DNA from: Chamaecrista fasciculata
Lineage: Eukaryota; Streptophyta; Magnoliopsida; Fabales; Fabaceae
Reading direction: 5' to 3'
Assembly (NCBI GenBank): GCA_003254925.1
Contig: QANZ01010166.1
Span: 1-64,000, forward strand
DNA length: 64,000 nt
Shown here: positions 31,414 through 43,578 of the stretch, piece after piece
Layout of the letters: each line of letters starts with the position of its first letter
How positions within the stretch are numbered: the first letter of the stretch is position 1
Made by a program: the position numbers and the translations under genes
Notes under the pieces: generated by a model
What the model saw: only the letters and a program-made list of their open reading frames with translations
What the model was told of the DNA's origin: nothing
The model's database searches: none

Positions 31414-31679
31414 ATTATAACTAAATATATTGAATTTATCAAATTTATTAATATATATAAGTAATGAAAACTAATAATTAAATATTTCATATAGTAATGA
31501 AAACTAATAATAAAAATAATAACTTAAAATAAAATAATAATTTTTTCTTTAATTTATCTCATATAAAATATTCTAAATATTTCATTATTTAATCTCAATA
31601 TCTCATATATTTAGTTAATTAGTTTTCATTACTTATATATATTAATAAATTTGATAAATTCAATATATTTAGTTATAAT
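31414..31679. repeat. 266-bp AT-rich inverted repeat
   Basis: Arms of about 66 bp are near-perfect inverse copies (ATTATAACTAAATATATTGA at the left, inverse at the right). A MITE by form; no target duplication is evident. Confidence 0.65.
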
Positions 31680-33691
31680 TCACAAACTGCACTTCTATTT
31701 AAAATCACGTACGGCTTCTACATCCTTTCTCATTTTATCATCATGCGTCGATGAATTTGCACCTCTGATTATTCAATTACTGGTTAATTCATTTAAAAAA
31801 AATGACAAAAAGTGGCAGAGAAAAGAGAACAAAGGGCGCGTTTGATTTCGTTGTTAAATAATTGTTTTTCAAATTTGTGACAAAATAGAGAATGAACACG
31901 TTTAAAAGATTGATATATAATGCATCTTTAAGGATGCAAGATGATGCCTGTCCAGGATGCAAATGACATCATCTTGCATCCCATTGAAACCCAATCCCTG
32001 TTGTTTTCACATTCAATTTTACCAACTAATTAAAACTACTAAAATAATCTTTAAACGCACAACACATTTACAATCCTACAAATTTTAGACTAAATTTAAT
32101 TTTTAATCCCTAATTTTATTCTAGAATCAGAAGAGATCCATTCACACCAAAGAGTCTCAACATGAAATTAAAAGGAGGTGTTTGAAAGAGTACCTTTTGG
32201 GATAAACATCAAATAATCTACAAAAGACAAACCTTAGATTGTCATTACTATGTTACCACAAAACTTACGAATTGTAATTATAATGCTACTTTGTGTGATT
32301 TGGTTCACTATTTATAATTGACCAAGAAATATAATTCACAAGATATATAATTTCATTTGGAAGGTATGTCTATTAACAATTAATAGACACTATTTAAAAG
32401 ATATCTCTTCACAATAAAACACATGACTTTTAATAATTATAAGACACTATTTAATAGATATAATATGTATTTTTTTCAAATGAAAAGACATGAAGATAAA
32501 AAATAAGGATATTTTTGGAAAAGAAAGTTGACACCAACCCATACTTTTAAGTAGTAAAGATTTTTTTAGTTTTTAATTTAATTTTTTTTTACCAACCAAA
32601 AGCACCTTCACACATATAATATAGTATATATATATATATATGTATATATTATAGTCCAACAAAGTTAACAGCTAGATTNATATATATTATAGTTCAACAA
32701 AGTTAATAGCTAGATTGTAAGGTCTTTTCTTTTCTGTATGGGCAATTACAAGTTCATTAATATTATGGTTATAGCAATTTGGAAAGTGAGGTTGAGTGAC
32801 AAATTTTGTTTTTCTTTAATCAAGTGTCAATGATTCGATTTTATTGATCTTGAATATGAAGAAATTTTAAAATTTCTGACCAACTATATCACCTTTAAGT
32901 GGTATTATAAGTTAGCGAAAGATTAATTAGCCATAGTTTGAAATATCTCAATTTGATTGTTTAGGGTTTTGGTTTGTGGTTTATTGAAGCATGCAATTAA
33001 TGCAACGCCAAACCAGCACCATCACCACTGAAAGAAGGACAAGCATAATATTTAGATTTAATTAATCCATGTATAACTCTACATGTCATTCGTTTAACTA
33101 TTGACTCACTAAAAACTTGATTTGAATTGGTATAATAAGAAAGTTAAAATATTTTTATACAATTTTGATTATATATTTTTTTAAATAAAAGTAATCATGT
33201 CACAAACAATCAAAATAAAACATATTATAGCACCTAGGCTATCAATTTGGATAATTATAACATATAATTATTACGTTGATCACTATTATAGTTAAATTAT
33301 ACATAACCAAAAAGTTATGATTATATTAGTCTTCAACATATAAAATTGTTAATTTTAGTTTCACAAAAATATAATTATATTACAATTAATTTAGTTCTTT
33401 TAATTTAATTTTTAAACCTATTGTTAATGTGTTTTTTTAGGTTGAACAACGTCCTTTTCTGGTACATTATGTACTAAGCAAATAAATTTGTCATGGTTTC
33501 TTTTAGCGCTTTTCTTTTTTAATGTTATATTTTATAATTTTATTTGTAAGGTTTGGAAGTTATATTTTTTGAAAATTAAATCATTATTTTACCTTTAAAT
33601 ATATAATATATATTATGCATATTGTAAGAATAGATAATTAATTATGCACTATTAGCCAAGTACTTTTAATTTTTAAATTTGAAATGAAAGA

Positions 33692-34263
33692 GAGTTTTCA
33701 AAACAAAAAATCGCAAAATTGCTTCTTCTCTGCTTTCTTTCACAAAACTGCTGGTCTCGCCTCTTCTTCTAGTATACATGGAGGAATTGTAGTATTTGCA
33801 ATTCCACCTTGATTTTTATCTTTTGATGTTTCAATTCAATAAATCAGATCTTCATCCCTCCAAATTCGGTGATAATTTTATCTAGATCTAATTCTGGTTC
33901 TACTCTTTCTTCTTGAAAGATTTGTTCCAACGATCAACTCAAATCTGAGTATCTATGCCGAAAAGTATTCGATCAACCGTCAAATATATAGAGAAGTCTT
34001 TGTCATCTACCTTCATGAAGAAAACTGCTTTTCTGATACACTTGGAGTATAATGGTAACATTTGGTTGACAACACCAATATCGGATTTTCATCCTACGGA
34101 TATTTTCCATAGAGGATCAGTTGTACTTTTATTAGGTTTTTTTGGTTCAACATTGTTTACAGATTATTCCTCTAATGTTTTTTTAGATTTGAGTTCTTTG
34201 AATGATTGTAAGTTCTGTTTGGCTTTTTTATAAAATGATTTGGCTAATACTTTCAAAAAAAAA
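33692..34263 (+). mobile_element. Retroposon, 572 bp, 13-bp TSD and poly(A) tail
   Basis: Flanked by TTGAAATGAAAGA at 33679-33691 and 34264-34276. The right end is a run of nine A after ATACTTTC, and the 3' part (TTTGGCTTTTTTATAAAATG) resembles plant LINE tails. Unit 1 has no such sequence at the matching place (about 15955). The open frame 33955-34233 inside it has no recognised domain. It could be a LINE-mobilised transcript copy or a SINE-like LINE derivative. Confidence 0.7.
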
Positions 34264-34613
34264 TTGAAATGAAAGAAATAGATCATGACATATAATCTTT
34301 TACGTGACTTGTATTCAGTGAACTATTACTGTGGTGGGATTTTTCTTTAATAGCAAAATAATAAGTTTTAAAATTTATAATCCCTAGTGCAAGTATATAC
34401 TATAAAAAATAATATAAAACTTGAGTATCGTATATCGTCCCACAAGGAGTTTAAGCATGAAATATTATTCGAAGCACATTGTTGTATTGATTCGATTAAT
34501 ATGAGCTAGCAAAATGGTTGAAAGCGTGCATAAACAAATAATAAAAATAAAACGAGCACGAGTGGCACAAATTGAAAGACTTCACTAGATTTAACTCCAA
34601 CTTGATTAAATTA

Positions 34614-35002
34614 AGGCCAAAGTATCAATTTGGTCCCATATCTTTTGATCATTTTCCTTTGGTCTCATATCTTTCTTTTTTTGTTGCATTTTTGGTCCCA
34701 TATCTTTGGGTCATATCTCAATTTGGTGGCATATCTTTTTTTGTTACAAATTTGGTCTCATATCTTTAGGTCAATTGCATAATTGGTCTTATATCTTTGA
34801 GTTAGGTGCAGAAGTGGTCCCATATCTTTGTAAAAGGATCAACTGATAATTGATCCTTTTACAAAAATATGTGACCAATTCTACAACTTGACTAAAAGAT
34901 ATGAGACCAAATTGGGACTTTTACAAAGATATGGGAAAAAAAAAATATACAAGACCAAATTGGGAATTCAAAAAACGATACGGGACCAAATTACTCTTTG
35001 GC
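34614..35002. mobile_element. Mutator-like MITE, 389 bp, 9-bp TSD
   Basis: AGGCCAAAGTATCAATTTGG and its near inverse at the right end (CCAAATTACTCTTTGGC), with blocks TTTGGTCCCATATCTTT repeated in both arms. TSD ATTAAATTA (34605-34613; 35003-35011). Same locus as the truncated copy at 17464. Confidence 0.8.
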
Positions 35003-36227
35003 ATTAAATTAAATATTTCCTTGATAATTATTGGTAATATTATGTATTAAACTAACCTCGAACACAATAATTCCTATAATCACCTCTTGATGTCAAATAT
35101 GCATATTCAACATAACAAATCCACCTATTCTCATGGGAATTATGTTATTTATTTAACGCTTTAATGGTCAAGTTTTTTTTTTTTTATTGAGTTCCCATAA
35201 GCTAGTATAGGTACTCTCGCGGTATCAAAAACCCTAATAAATCAACATCTAAGAGCAATTAATACAAAGGTCTATCTTAAGGTCTCTCTTGGGAGTCAAT
35301 TAAGACTTTCAAATATCTTGGTAACTAAGTGAGATGGAACTATTGAAACAAAATAATTGAATTTAATAACATAAAGACCCAAATACACATCATAACAAAA
35401 ATATAATAACATCATCATCAAGTAGTTCACAATCCTAGCGAAAACAAGGAATCTAGCCACTCATAGTTCAAAACATAAAATAGAAAGAGAGAAGAATAAA
35501 TAAGCCAACTAGGAAACTCGAAGGTTGAGCTCGTCAATCTCTCCACTTCTTTGATTCTTAGGATCTGGATTTTGACTCCACCATAATCAGAACTATAGAT
35601 AGACTAAACTCCTCGCCTCCACCTCGCTACATACTCTCGTTTGTGGCAAAAAACTAAAAAAACATGACGAATCAGATGCCAAACGAAAAAGTGACTGAAT
35701 GATGAATTCTCATAATGATGAGCTCTCTTTATAGGCGAAAAGTAAGGTTTTGTGCTCGCCGCAAGATTTTCCTTGATTTGAAAGATTCGCCAAATATACA
35801 TTTACTGGCTATTGAAATCGTGTTTTCTTGGTTTTGTGTATTCCATGATGGGTTGAGGTGATGATATATGTGTGCTTCCCGGAGGTTGAGGTGATGATAT
35901 ATGTGTGATCCCTAATGGGTTGAGGTGATTATATGTGTACTCTCTGATGAGTTGAGGTGGACAAGAAATGGTGCTCCTCATGCATGAGTCAAGGCGGAAA
36001 TTGAAATATTGATATTGTGCTTTTCTTGTGAATCTAATGTCATTTGATTGGTTGACTCTTGGATTGTATTAGAACTTTATTTATTTATTTATGAAGTGAT
36101 AATTGTGTGATATTGAATCTTGATGTTATTTTCACTAGGTGATTTGAATTTTATTGTTGGATTGTGGTTGTGTTATTGTTCATTTTACATTATGAAGCTT
36201 TGGACATAGCCACAATTTAATTTTATT

Positions 36228-37231
36228 GGCTGTGGATCCACTACCGTACTTTTTGTGTGTTGTGCCTGCTGTACCCAAAATCCATACCATTCATTAAATC
36301 TAACAGTTCAAATTGTGCCACATGTTTTGTCTAATTTTCCTAAGTTTGCACCCTATTTTTTTCCTCCCAATATCACTACCGTTCAGCTTCCTTCGAAAGA
36401 TTGGCCAAGTTTTTCACCTCCAAAGTCGCCGCCGGTGAGTGACGCTTTCTTTGGCCAAGGCGTCGCCGTCGATGATGGTGGATTCGTCGGAGCTACTGGT
36501 GCCATCACATAAAATCACTTGTATTGTTCAAAAATCACTTGTATTGTGCAAACATGGCTTGGAGTTGGCTGTGACATTCACACTCGCAGAGTCACAATGC
36601 TTGACCTCCAAAACCTAAATCTTAACGCATCCCAACCCTTGAGAGGTGAAATCAACTTATCCTTACTTCAACTTGAACTTTTGGTTTCTTAGATTTGAGC
36701 TATAATGACTTCGATCGTATGCGTACACCATCTGTGAATGATTCCGTTGTTGTGAATTCTTCCAAGTTACAGCAAATTAGCTTAAAATTTAGTTATCGTT
36801 TTCTCATCCACAATCTCGATTGGCTTTCTCCACTTTCTTCCCTTGTGAAGCTCCATTGGACTCAACTACGAAGTCGACGGCGAAACACCTCTTCTTGCCG
36901 ACATTGGCGGCGCCATTCAGCCTCGGGCTCATGACAATGAGGTCGTTGTTGTGATGGCACCAGTAGCTCCGACGAATCCACCCTCATCAACGGCGACGCC
37001 TTGGCCAAAGAAAGCGTCACTCATCGGCGGCGACTTTGGAGGTGAAAAACTTGGCCAATCTTTCGAAGGAAGCTAAAGTAGTGATATTGGGAGGAAAAAA
37101 AAATTGGGTGTAAACTTGGGAAAATTAGACAAGACATGTGGCACAATGTGAACTGTTAGATTTAATAAATGGTGTAGATTTTAGGTACAACAGGCACAGC
37201 ACACAAAAATTACGGTAGTGGATCCACAGCC
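36228..37231. mobile_element. Pack-MULE, 1004 bp, with captured LRR receptor fragment
   Basis: GGCTGTGGATCCACTACCGTA-type ends (first 20 bases inverted at 37212-37231) start TIRs of about 290 bp. The 9-bp TSD is AATTTTATT (36219-36227; 37232-37240). The centre holds a piece of a leucine-rich-repeat receptor gene (see separate entry). Arms include GC-rich sequence such as TCGCCGCCGGTGAGTGACGC, also mirrored. Confidence 0.82.
36545..36870 (+). pseudogene. LRR receptor-like protein fragment captured by the Pack-MULE
   Basis: Translated in parts, the centre reads LGVGCDIHTRRVTMLDLQNL, then NASQPLRGEINLSLLQLELL, and after a TAG, DLSYNDFDR. Further on come PSVNDSV and IHNLDWLSPLSSLVKL. These are the N-terminal cap (W-GV-CD) and first repeats of plant LRR receptor-like proteins or kinases, of the kind with DNLDWLSPLSSL. 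A stop and frame changes break it, and nothing beyond a few repeats is present. It is only the N-terminal region, about 100 residues, of proteins that usually exceed 900. Source gene is not in the window. Confidence 0.7.
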
Positions 37232-38976
37232 AATTTTATTAAACCTTTATAAATCCTTTCACTTTGAGTGGAACAAGTTTTCTTTCCAAATACCACACTC
37301 GAGAATTATTTCGTTTCTTTTACGAAAACATCATTGTCACTATAAGTCTATAACTTCTTAGGAGTTGATTTCAAATGCCTAAACATTCTTTTTATAAACA
37401 TGAATTTTGTTAAGTCATTTTCCTGCTTTCATATAATGAAAAACTCTTTTTGTCGCTTTACTCAAAACTGCAAGTTGTTAAAAAACTTAAATCTTTCATA
37501 GTTTTTCTCACTAAACTTGGTTTCAATATTGTTTTCTTAAATTGGTCTTTGAAGTAAGTTCTCTCGATCTTTTGATTCTGCAAATTTTCCTAAAATACAT
37601 ATCTACTTTCCTATATTTGGATTTCCCTTGGAAGTTCATGAATTTTTACTTTCATTATATTGTCTTTTTTCTCTTCTTGATGATTTCTTGCATTGTAGCT
37701 TTGTGGGATTATTTAGTTAACTTAGTGTTATTGGAAATTATACTTTTGCGATATTTGATGCTATTAGTGATCTTTATCCCTACGTGGTGGTGCCCTACAC
37801 CTTGACTGAATGGGTTAGCCGCTCATTAAGTTTTGATAAACCCCTTGTTTAACATTTTTCAGATACATGTTTGGGATAAGTTACTACTTTTGTTCTCAGG
37901 GAGCTAATTAAAAGCCCACATTATTGTTCGTGTAGGTATTTTGTTCTCCTTCAGTACAATTGTATTGAACTCTAGTTGTCAACTCCGCTAGTACTTAGGG
38001 AGATGATTAAGGTTATGTATTATTCGTATAACTTATAGACGCGAGGGATTGGTCTGTGTCATATTTTAATTGAATATATTGAGATACTATTTGAATTGAT
38101 TTTGATGATGCCTTAAGTTGATAAACTATTGAAATTATATATGCATGCGAATGTTATGGTTATATATGAATGTTAAAGCATTGTATGCATTGCAGTTTAT
38201 TAGGTATTGTTATGTTACTAATCATGGATCGGTTGTGTTGGCTAACGACGTGTGGAATAGAATGTAGAGAATAATGTGAGACTTATACTTTCTCTCTACA
38301 TCTTCCTTTCTCTCTTTAATTAAAATGTACAAAAGATGTAGAGAATAAAATTCTGTGGATCCATGTCTATCAATCAAGTTACTTGGTTAATTGAGAGACT
38401 GTCCAAAAAAAAAAATGAAAAAAATGAAACGAACAAGATGGAATGATAGGTATAATGTCATGACTTTAATTTCTCTATGCAAACACATGACCAACATTAT
38501 TATGAACTTATCCCACCTTGTAAGCCTTCCGACAAGAAAATATAAGAATTACAAGTAGAATATTCAACAACATATTGAAGTATTGAACTCTCAGATTTAG
38601 CATAATATATATGTTCACATGCAAAATCACAATATTCAAATACCTTATGAAAATATGTCCTTATGTTCAGAGTAATGTAAAAAGAACGAGTCTTGATAAT
38701 ATTGGGTGTTTATGCCTATGTTTTGAATTCTATAATACATACTTATCATATATATATATATTGATAATACACATATATATACATTTGGAAATAAAGATCG
38801 ACTAGTAAAAAAAAAAGTGCTTAGATTTCTTAAAATGTTTTACTTTGTAATAATAGTGATAAGGGATCCCCTCCAGAACTTCATCAAATAGTATTTAAAT
38901 TAGTGTTATATAAAAAGGATAAATAAAAAAGTGTTAAATAAATCTTAAATACAAAAGATATTACAACAAATGAAAA

Positions 38977-39085
38977 AGGTATTTTTAAATACCTCTTGCC
39001 TAGGTTTTGAAGACGGGCTTTTATACCAGCCCTCGAACACGGAACCCCAAGGTTGAGTTTTTCAATGCTAACCATGGAGACCGGA
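38977..39085 (-). repeat. Palindrome (38977-38994) plus tRNA-like segment
   Basis: AGGTATTTTTAAATACCT, followed on the minus strand by CTCCATGGTTAGCATTG and CCGTGTTCGAGGGCTGG. Unit-3 counterpart of 2598 and 26733. Confidence 0.5.
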
Positions 39086-39495
39086 GGGTATCGGTATTTA
39101 CATCACTCATTTTTTACTTATTTCGTTCTGTTTAAGAAAGTCAGGTCCATTGAGGGACCATGAGTGATATTTTCATATTGGGTTTTAGCTTTGTATAGAA
39201 AAGTCTAATTAGATTGCCAATATATTATTGAAAAATAATCTCACACTACGTCATTTTTTAAAAAACAAATTCTTAATTATGACTTATTAATTTTAAAGTG
39301 GTCAGACTTTTATCTTTACACTTTAATGAATATCTTATATTCACTAAATAAATGGAGTAGTATACTTCAGAATAATGATATATATCTTTTTGTTACTAGA
39401 TGTTGGACAATCGATTGTGAGGCCGTTATTAATTTATATAGTTAATTATAGTGATTTTCATATTAATGCAATGTTAAAAGAATGATGAGACACAA

Positions 39496-39514
39496 GAGTA
39501 TTTTGAAATACCTC
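39496..39514. repeat. Palindrome of the GTATTTTGAAATAC family
   Basis: GAGTATTTTGAAATACCTC, as at 27244. Confidence 0.55.
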
Positions 39515-40793
39515 TATATTAGCTATTAGAAGATTGTTTTGAGGTTTATGTTAGGTTTAGATATGCAAAATGCCATTTTAGGAATCTTTAGTATCACTAA
39601 CCATATGATTCAAGGCTTTAAACATTAAGGACCCAATTACCCAATCATTAACATAACGACTACAATTTTATTTTTTGATCCTTCATGTATTTTCTTTTTA
39701 ATCAATTTGGTTTATCTTGGATTTCTCTTTTAAATTTATAGTCTCTTACAATTTGTTTTGTCATAAATTTTAATGTCTCTTACTTAGTACATAACAAATT
39801 TAATTGACCTGACAATAAATTTCACATGTATGTACATAATTTTAATTGAAGATGCAACACTATTTGTTGGAAATTCAAATAGAGAAATATATATATATAT
39901 ATATATATATAAGGAAAGTAAATTGAGTGATGAGATTGATTTTCATATTGAGTTTGGGGAAAGCTATTCCGCCCATATATATATATATATATTTGTTGGT
40001 AAAAAAGTTTAGGTGAATTGGGTAAGGCTAGAGATATGCCTCCAGACTCTAAGAGTGCTGATAGAGGTACTTATAAAAGTACTTAGAGATCGCTTATCAA
40101 TAAGTTATTAGATAGTTTATAATATTATCAATGTAGTTATTTTGGATGAAATAAATAAAAGTCTATCTATAATATATAATTTATTTTATATTAAAATTAA
40201 TTATACATTATAAATAGACTTTTACTTATTTTATCCAAAATAACCACATTAATAATATTACAAACTATCCAACACAAGGCCCTCACATTGACAACATAAA
40301 TTGATGAAATAAATAAATATATTATATTATAGTCCAACAAAGTTAATAGCTATAGCATGTTGACAATATTATGAATCATTTCGTACTAACGAGGTCAACC
40401 TTTGTTGCATATATATATATATATATATTATATTATAGTCCAACAAAGTTAATAGCTACATTATTGTATGGTACTATGGTCTTTTCTTTTCTGAATGGGC
40501 AATTGCAAGTTCATTAATATTATATATGGTTATAGCAATTTGGGAAGTGAGGCTGACTGACAATTTTTTTCTTCTTCTTTAATCAAGTGTCAATGATTCG
40601 ATTATTGATCTTGAGTATGGAGAAATTTCAAAATTTCTAACCAACTATGTGACCTTTAAGTGATACTTTTTATTACCGAAAGATTAATTAATCATAGTTT
40701 TTGATAATAAATACTCACTTATCACGAAAAGAAATATTAGTTTATAGTTATAGCATGTTGCATATATATATTGATTGAGAAAGAGATTGAAAA

Positions 40794-40832
40794 GAGAGGT
40801 ACAGCACTCAACCACGTAGGCACGGGATTGTT
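40794..40832. repeat. Deleted palindrome/tRNA-like module
   Basis: AGAGGTA is followed directly by CAGCACTCAACCACGTAGGC. The second half of the palindrome and the B-box part are missing compared with 56598-56735. Confidence 0.5.
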
Positions 40833-41212
40833 GGTAATTAATAAGATTCAAAAATAAATATTTAATAGTAAAGTTGGAACTCTGTGTCCCACACTATAAC
40901 CCTATGATTCATGTATAGCTCTACATACATGTGATCATTCGTTTAACTTTTGAGTTTTGACTCACTAAAAACTTGATTTGAATTGGTAAAATAAAGAAGT
41001 TAAAATATTTTTATACAAGTTTAATTATATCTATTTTTAAATAAAAATACTCTAAATAAAACATTAGTACCTATCAATTTAGATAATAATATATAACATA
41101 ATCAAAAAATTATGATTGTATTATTGAAACTTTTCTTTTTATAGGACTACTAATAGTCTGAGTTCAAGATTTAATATTTAATTTAGTCTTTGCATAATGA
41201 TAAATTTGTTCT

Positions 41213-41394
41213 GTGAGGGAGAGTCGTGTTATGATAACCTTTGTTTCATGCAGTTGGCAAGTTGATGATTCTATGGAGACGGATATTATGAGAAATCTGG
41301 AAGTGCCAAATCCTGCACTTTTTCAAGAAGGGATCAAAATGCTCGTCTATGTTGGGGAACAGGATCTTATTTGCAATTGGCTTGGTAAGTAACT
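41213..41394 (+). pseudogene. Serine carboxypeptidase (S10) exon with catalytic Asp region, unit 3
   Basis: From about 41241 one frame reads FVSCSWQVDDSMETDIMRNL, then EVPNPALFQEGIKMLVYVGE and QDLICNWLG, ending at a good donor (CTTG|GTAAGT, 41395). This matches carboxypeptidase III-like enzymes (family S10), in which the Asp of the D-ICNWLGN motif is a catalytic triad residue. The beginning is damaged: after the CYD codons (TGTTATGAT) about 85 bp present in the unit-2 copy are missing. The next exon of the family is not found nearby; a short last-exon piece is at 45246. The intron between is filled by three transposons. Not functional. Confidence 0.78.
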
Positions 41395-41460
41395 AAATAT
41401 AAATTTTTCTTTAATTTTATAATGTTTCCGGGAGCCGTCACCTTAAGTAAAAAAAATAAA

Positions 41461-41980
41461 GGTAAAAGGGTTATTTTAGTCCTAAATATATGCCGTAATG
41501 TTATTTTTAGTTCTTTATATTTTAAAATGTTCAAATTAGTTCTAAATGTTGGTAAAATATTTCATTTTGGTCACAAACTATTAAATTTAGTCATATTTCT
41601 TTCGTTTCAAGTTCGAATTTGACGAATTCAGAGCTATATATTGTTCTCAAATAGTACTTTTTCTACCCAGTTGGGATCATTGTCAACAAATAAGGTCAAA
41701 TCGGCCTCGAAAGTAAATCGCTCGTTTCACGGTCAAACAAGCGAAATTGATCATATCTATCTCATTTCAAGTTCAAATGTGACGAATTTAAAGCTACGAG
41801 TTACTCTTAACAAGCCATTTGAATTTGAAATGAGAGACGAGAGAAATATGACTAAATTCAATATTTTGGTACCAAAATAAAATATTCTGTCAACATTTAG
41901 GACCAATTTGAACATTTTGAAATATAAAGAACCAAAATAAATATTCGGACATACATTTTGGACCAAAATGACCCTTTGAC
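41461..41980. mobile_element. Mutator-like MITE, 520 bp, 9-10 bp TSD
   Basis: GGTAAAAGGGTTATTTTAGTCC-type left end (first bases GGTAAAAGGG) is inverted at the right (CAAAATGACCCTTTGAC). AAAAAATAAA at 41451-41460 and 41981-41990. Interior contains two inverted copies of a TTTCAAGTTCGAATTTGACG-like block. Confidence 0.7.
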
Positions 41981-42115
41981 AAAAAATAAATAAATATCTT
42001 TAACAATAATATATATGGATTTAGATACATTAAAATGGAGTTGTACTGCATTAAAAAGAAAAACCCAGGCCTTTTTTATTTGACAAGCCTTGATCTATCT
42101 AAACTATAAAATAAA

Positions 42116-42915
42116 GGCAAAAGCATAGTTGGTATCACCAACGTACGAAGTCACTTTAAGTTACATCTCATTTTTTTTTGGTCAGTTATATCTCAACCTC
42201 TAACTAATTACAGAATAGTTCAGAATGTTTGTTATCGTTAACAAACAGGTCCTTAGAAGTCATTATAACAACCCTCATTCTCTTAAACATCACCACCAGA
42301 CTTCATCATCTCCGTCCACTCTGTCCTCATTTCTGTTGACGCGCTTCTTCTCCTCGTCGTCCTCAGCTTCTTGGTATCTCCTAAATTATGCTGTTCCCAT
42401 CCCTATTTCTTCCCTTACAACCGTCTCTCTCACTCATCTTCTCTATTTTGCCTCTCTCTCCAAAGGGGATTTGAAGTTACTTTACTTCTCAATTTCAAAG
42501 ACCACGGTGGCACCACCACTGAAGATTATATATTAACGCCGGAAGCTAGAGCTATTGGTATTTCTGCTCGATTTCTCCATATTCAAGGCTCACCGGCGAG
42601 TTTTTATGTGGTTGCCAGAACTGTGAAAAATAAAGGGGAGAGATTTTTCGGGGTTCTCAATTGTAAGGACCAGTTCGTTAAAGATGACAAACATTCTAAA
42701 TTATTCTGTAATTAGTTAGGGACTCATGTTAAAGAAAAATCTTGAGAAAATGAAGGATTTATGGAAACTTAAGGACCTTAAAACAAAAAAAAATGCATAG
42801 TTAATGTATAATTGACTCAAATGTGAAAAATTATGAGTATAATTGACACAAAAAAATGTTGAGAGTAGAAGTAAAAATGACCTCATACGTTTGGAATACT
42901 AAAAGTACTTTTGCC
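42116..42915. mobile_element. Mutator-like element, 800 bp, possible capture
   Basis: GGCAAAAGCATAGTTGG at the left and its near inverse at the right end (AAAAGTACTTTTGCC). Flanks TAAAATAAA (42107-42115) and TAAAGTAAA (42916-42924) are a 9-bp duplication with one change. The interior (42260-42720) is a non-TE-like, CT-rich then coding-like stretch with overlapping open frames, unrecognised. Confidence 0.65.
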
Positions 42916-43204
42916 TAAAGTAAATAATATACCCCAATGTCAAATTCTATAAAAACTAGTGAAATATAAGTATCCTCTGTGTGTATATATATACTTAATT
43001 AATAATCATTTTTCTATCTAATGAGATAGGGAATTTAAGATGGGTTGAAGTAATGAATTGGTCAGGTCAAAAAATTTGGAAATTCTCTTAATTTCCGTCC
43101 AAGGTTGGTGGTAAAGAAGTAGGAACCATTAGAAGATCCGGACCTCTAACTTTTGTCAAGGTTTGATTAAAATTGTATTAACTTTAATTAGAATTCTTGG
43201 TTTA

Positions 43205-43540
43205 GGGTGCGTTTGGATGCTCAGTTATGTTGTCTTTATCCTCCTTTATTTCCCAGTACTCCTTTACTACCAGAGCTACAGTTACAAATGCTGTTTGTTT
43301 TACCTTTATCTCCATCTCCTTTATTTTCCTCCTTTATCATTCCTTTATCTCTCTTTTATCCCTCCTTTATCTTCTAAAATTACTAACATATCCCTACTCA
43401 ACTACCTATAATTACCTACTTTTTACTATAAAATAATAAAATATTCAAAGGGCATATTTATAAATTGCATATAAAAATATTTTTTTTATTACCCTTACAA
43501 CTTTTTCTCTCCTTCATCTTTTCTTACTATTTTTTTACTC

Positions 43541-43578
<38 letters not shown>

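Larger units (their letters stand above)
30293..32560 (-). mobile_element. Non-autonomous Helitron, 2268 bp
   Basis: On the minus strand it starts TCTTTACTACTTAAAAG at 32560 after host A, and ends with the hairpin GCGTGCAACGCACGC (30305-30319), eight bases, and CTAG at 30296-30293 before host T. This is the A|TC...hairpin...CTRR|T structure of plant Helitrons. No Rep/helicase sequence is present. It carries a Mutator-like MITE (30792-31249) and a long AT-rich inverted repeat (31414-31679). The middle is otherwise AT-rich with nothing recognised. Confidence 0.7.
20213..38505 (+). repeat. Tandem repeat unit 2 (backbone, with insertions)
   Basis: Same landmark order as unit 1: 20221, 32796, 33500, 37974. 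Backbone parts without a separate entry (26423-27240, 28970-29547, 32561-33679, 34277-34604, 35003-36218, 37241-38505) hold no recognised gene. 35003-35800 and 17252-17460 contain AT-rich sequence resembling the flanks of degenerate Ty3/gypsy (Tat-like) LTR elements, which I cannot delimit. Confidence 0.7.

Noticed and set aside
33955-34233. 92-codon frame as a host gene
   Set aside because: It lies inside a retroposon with TSD and poly(A), and no domain is recognised.
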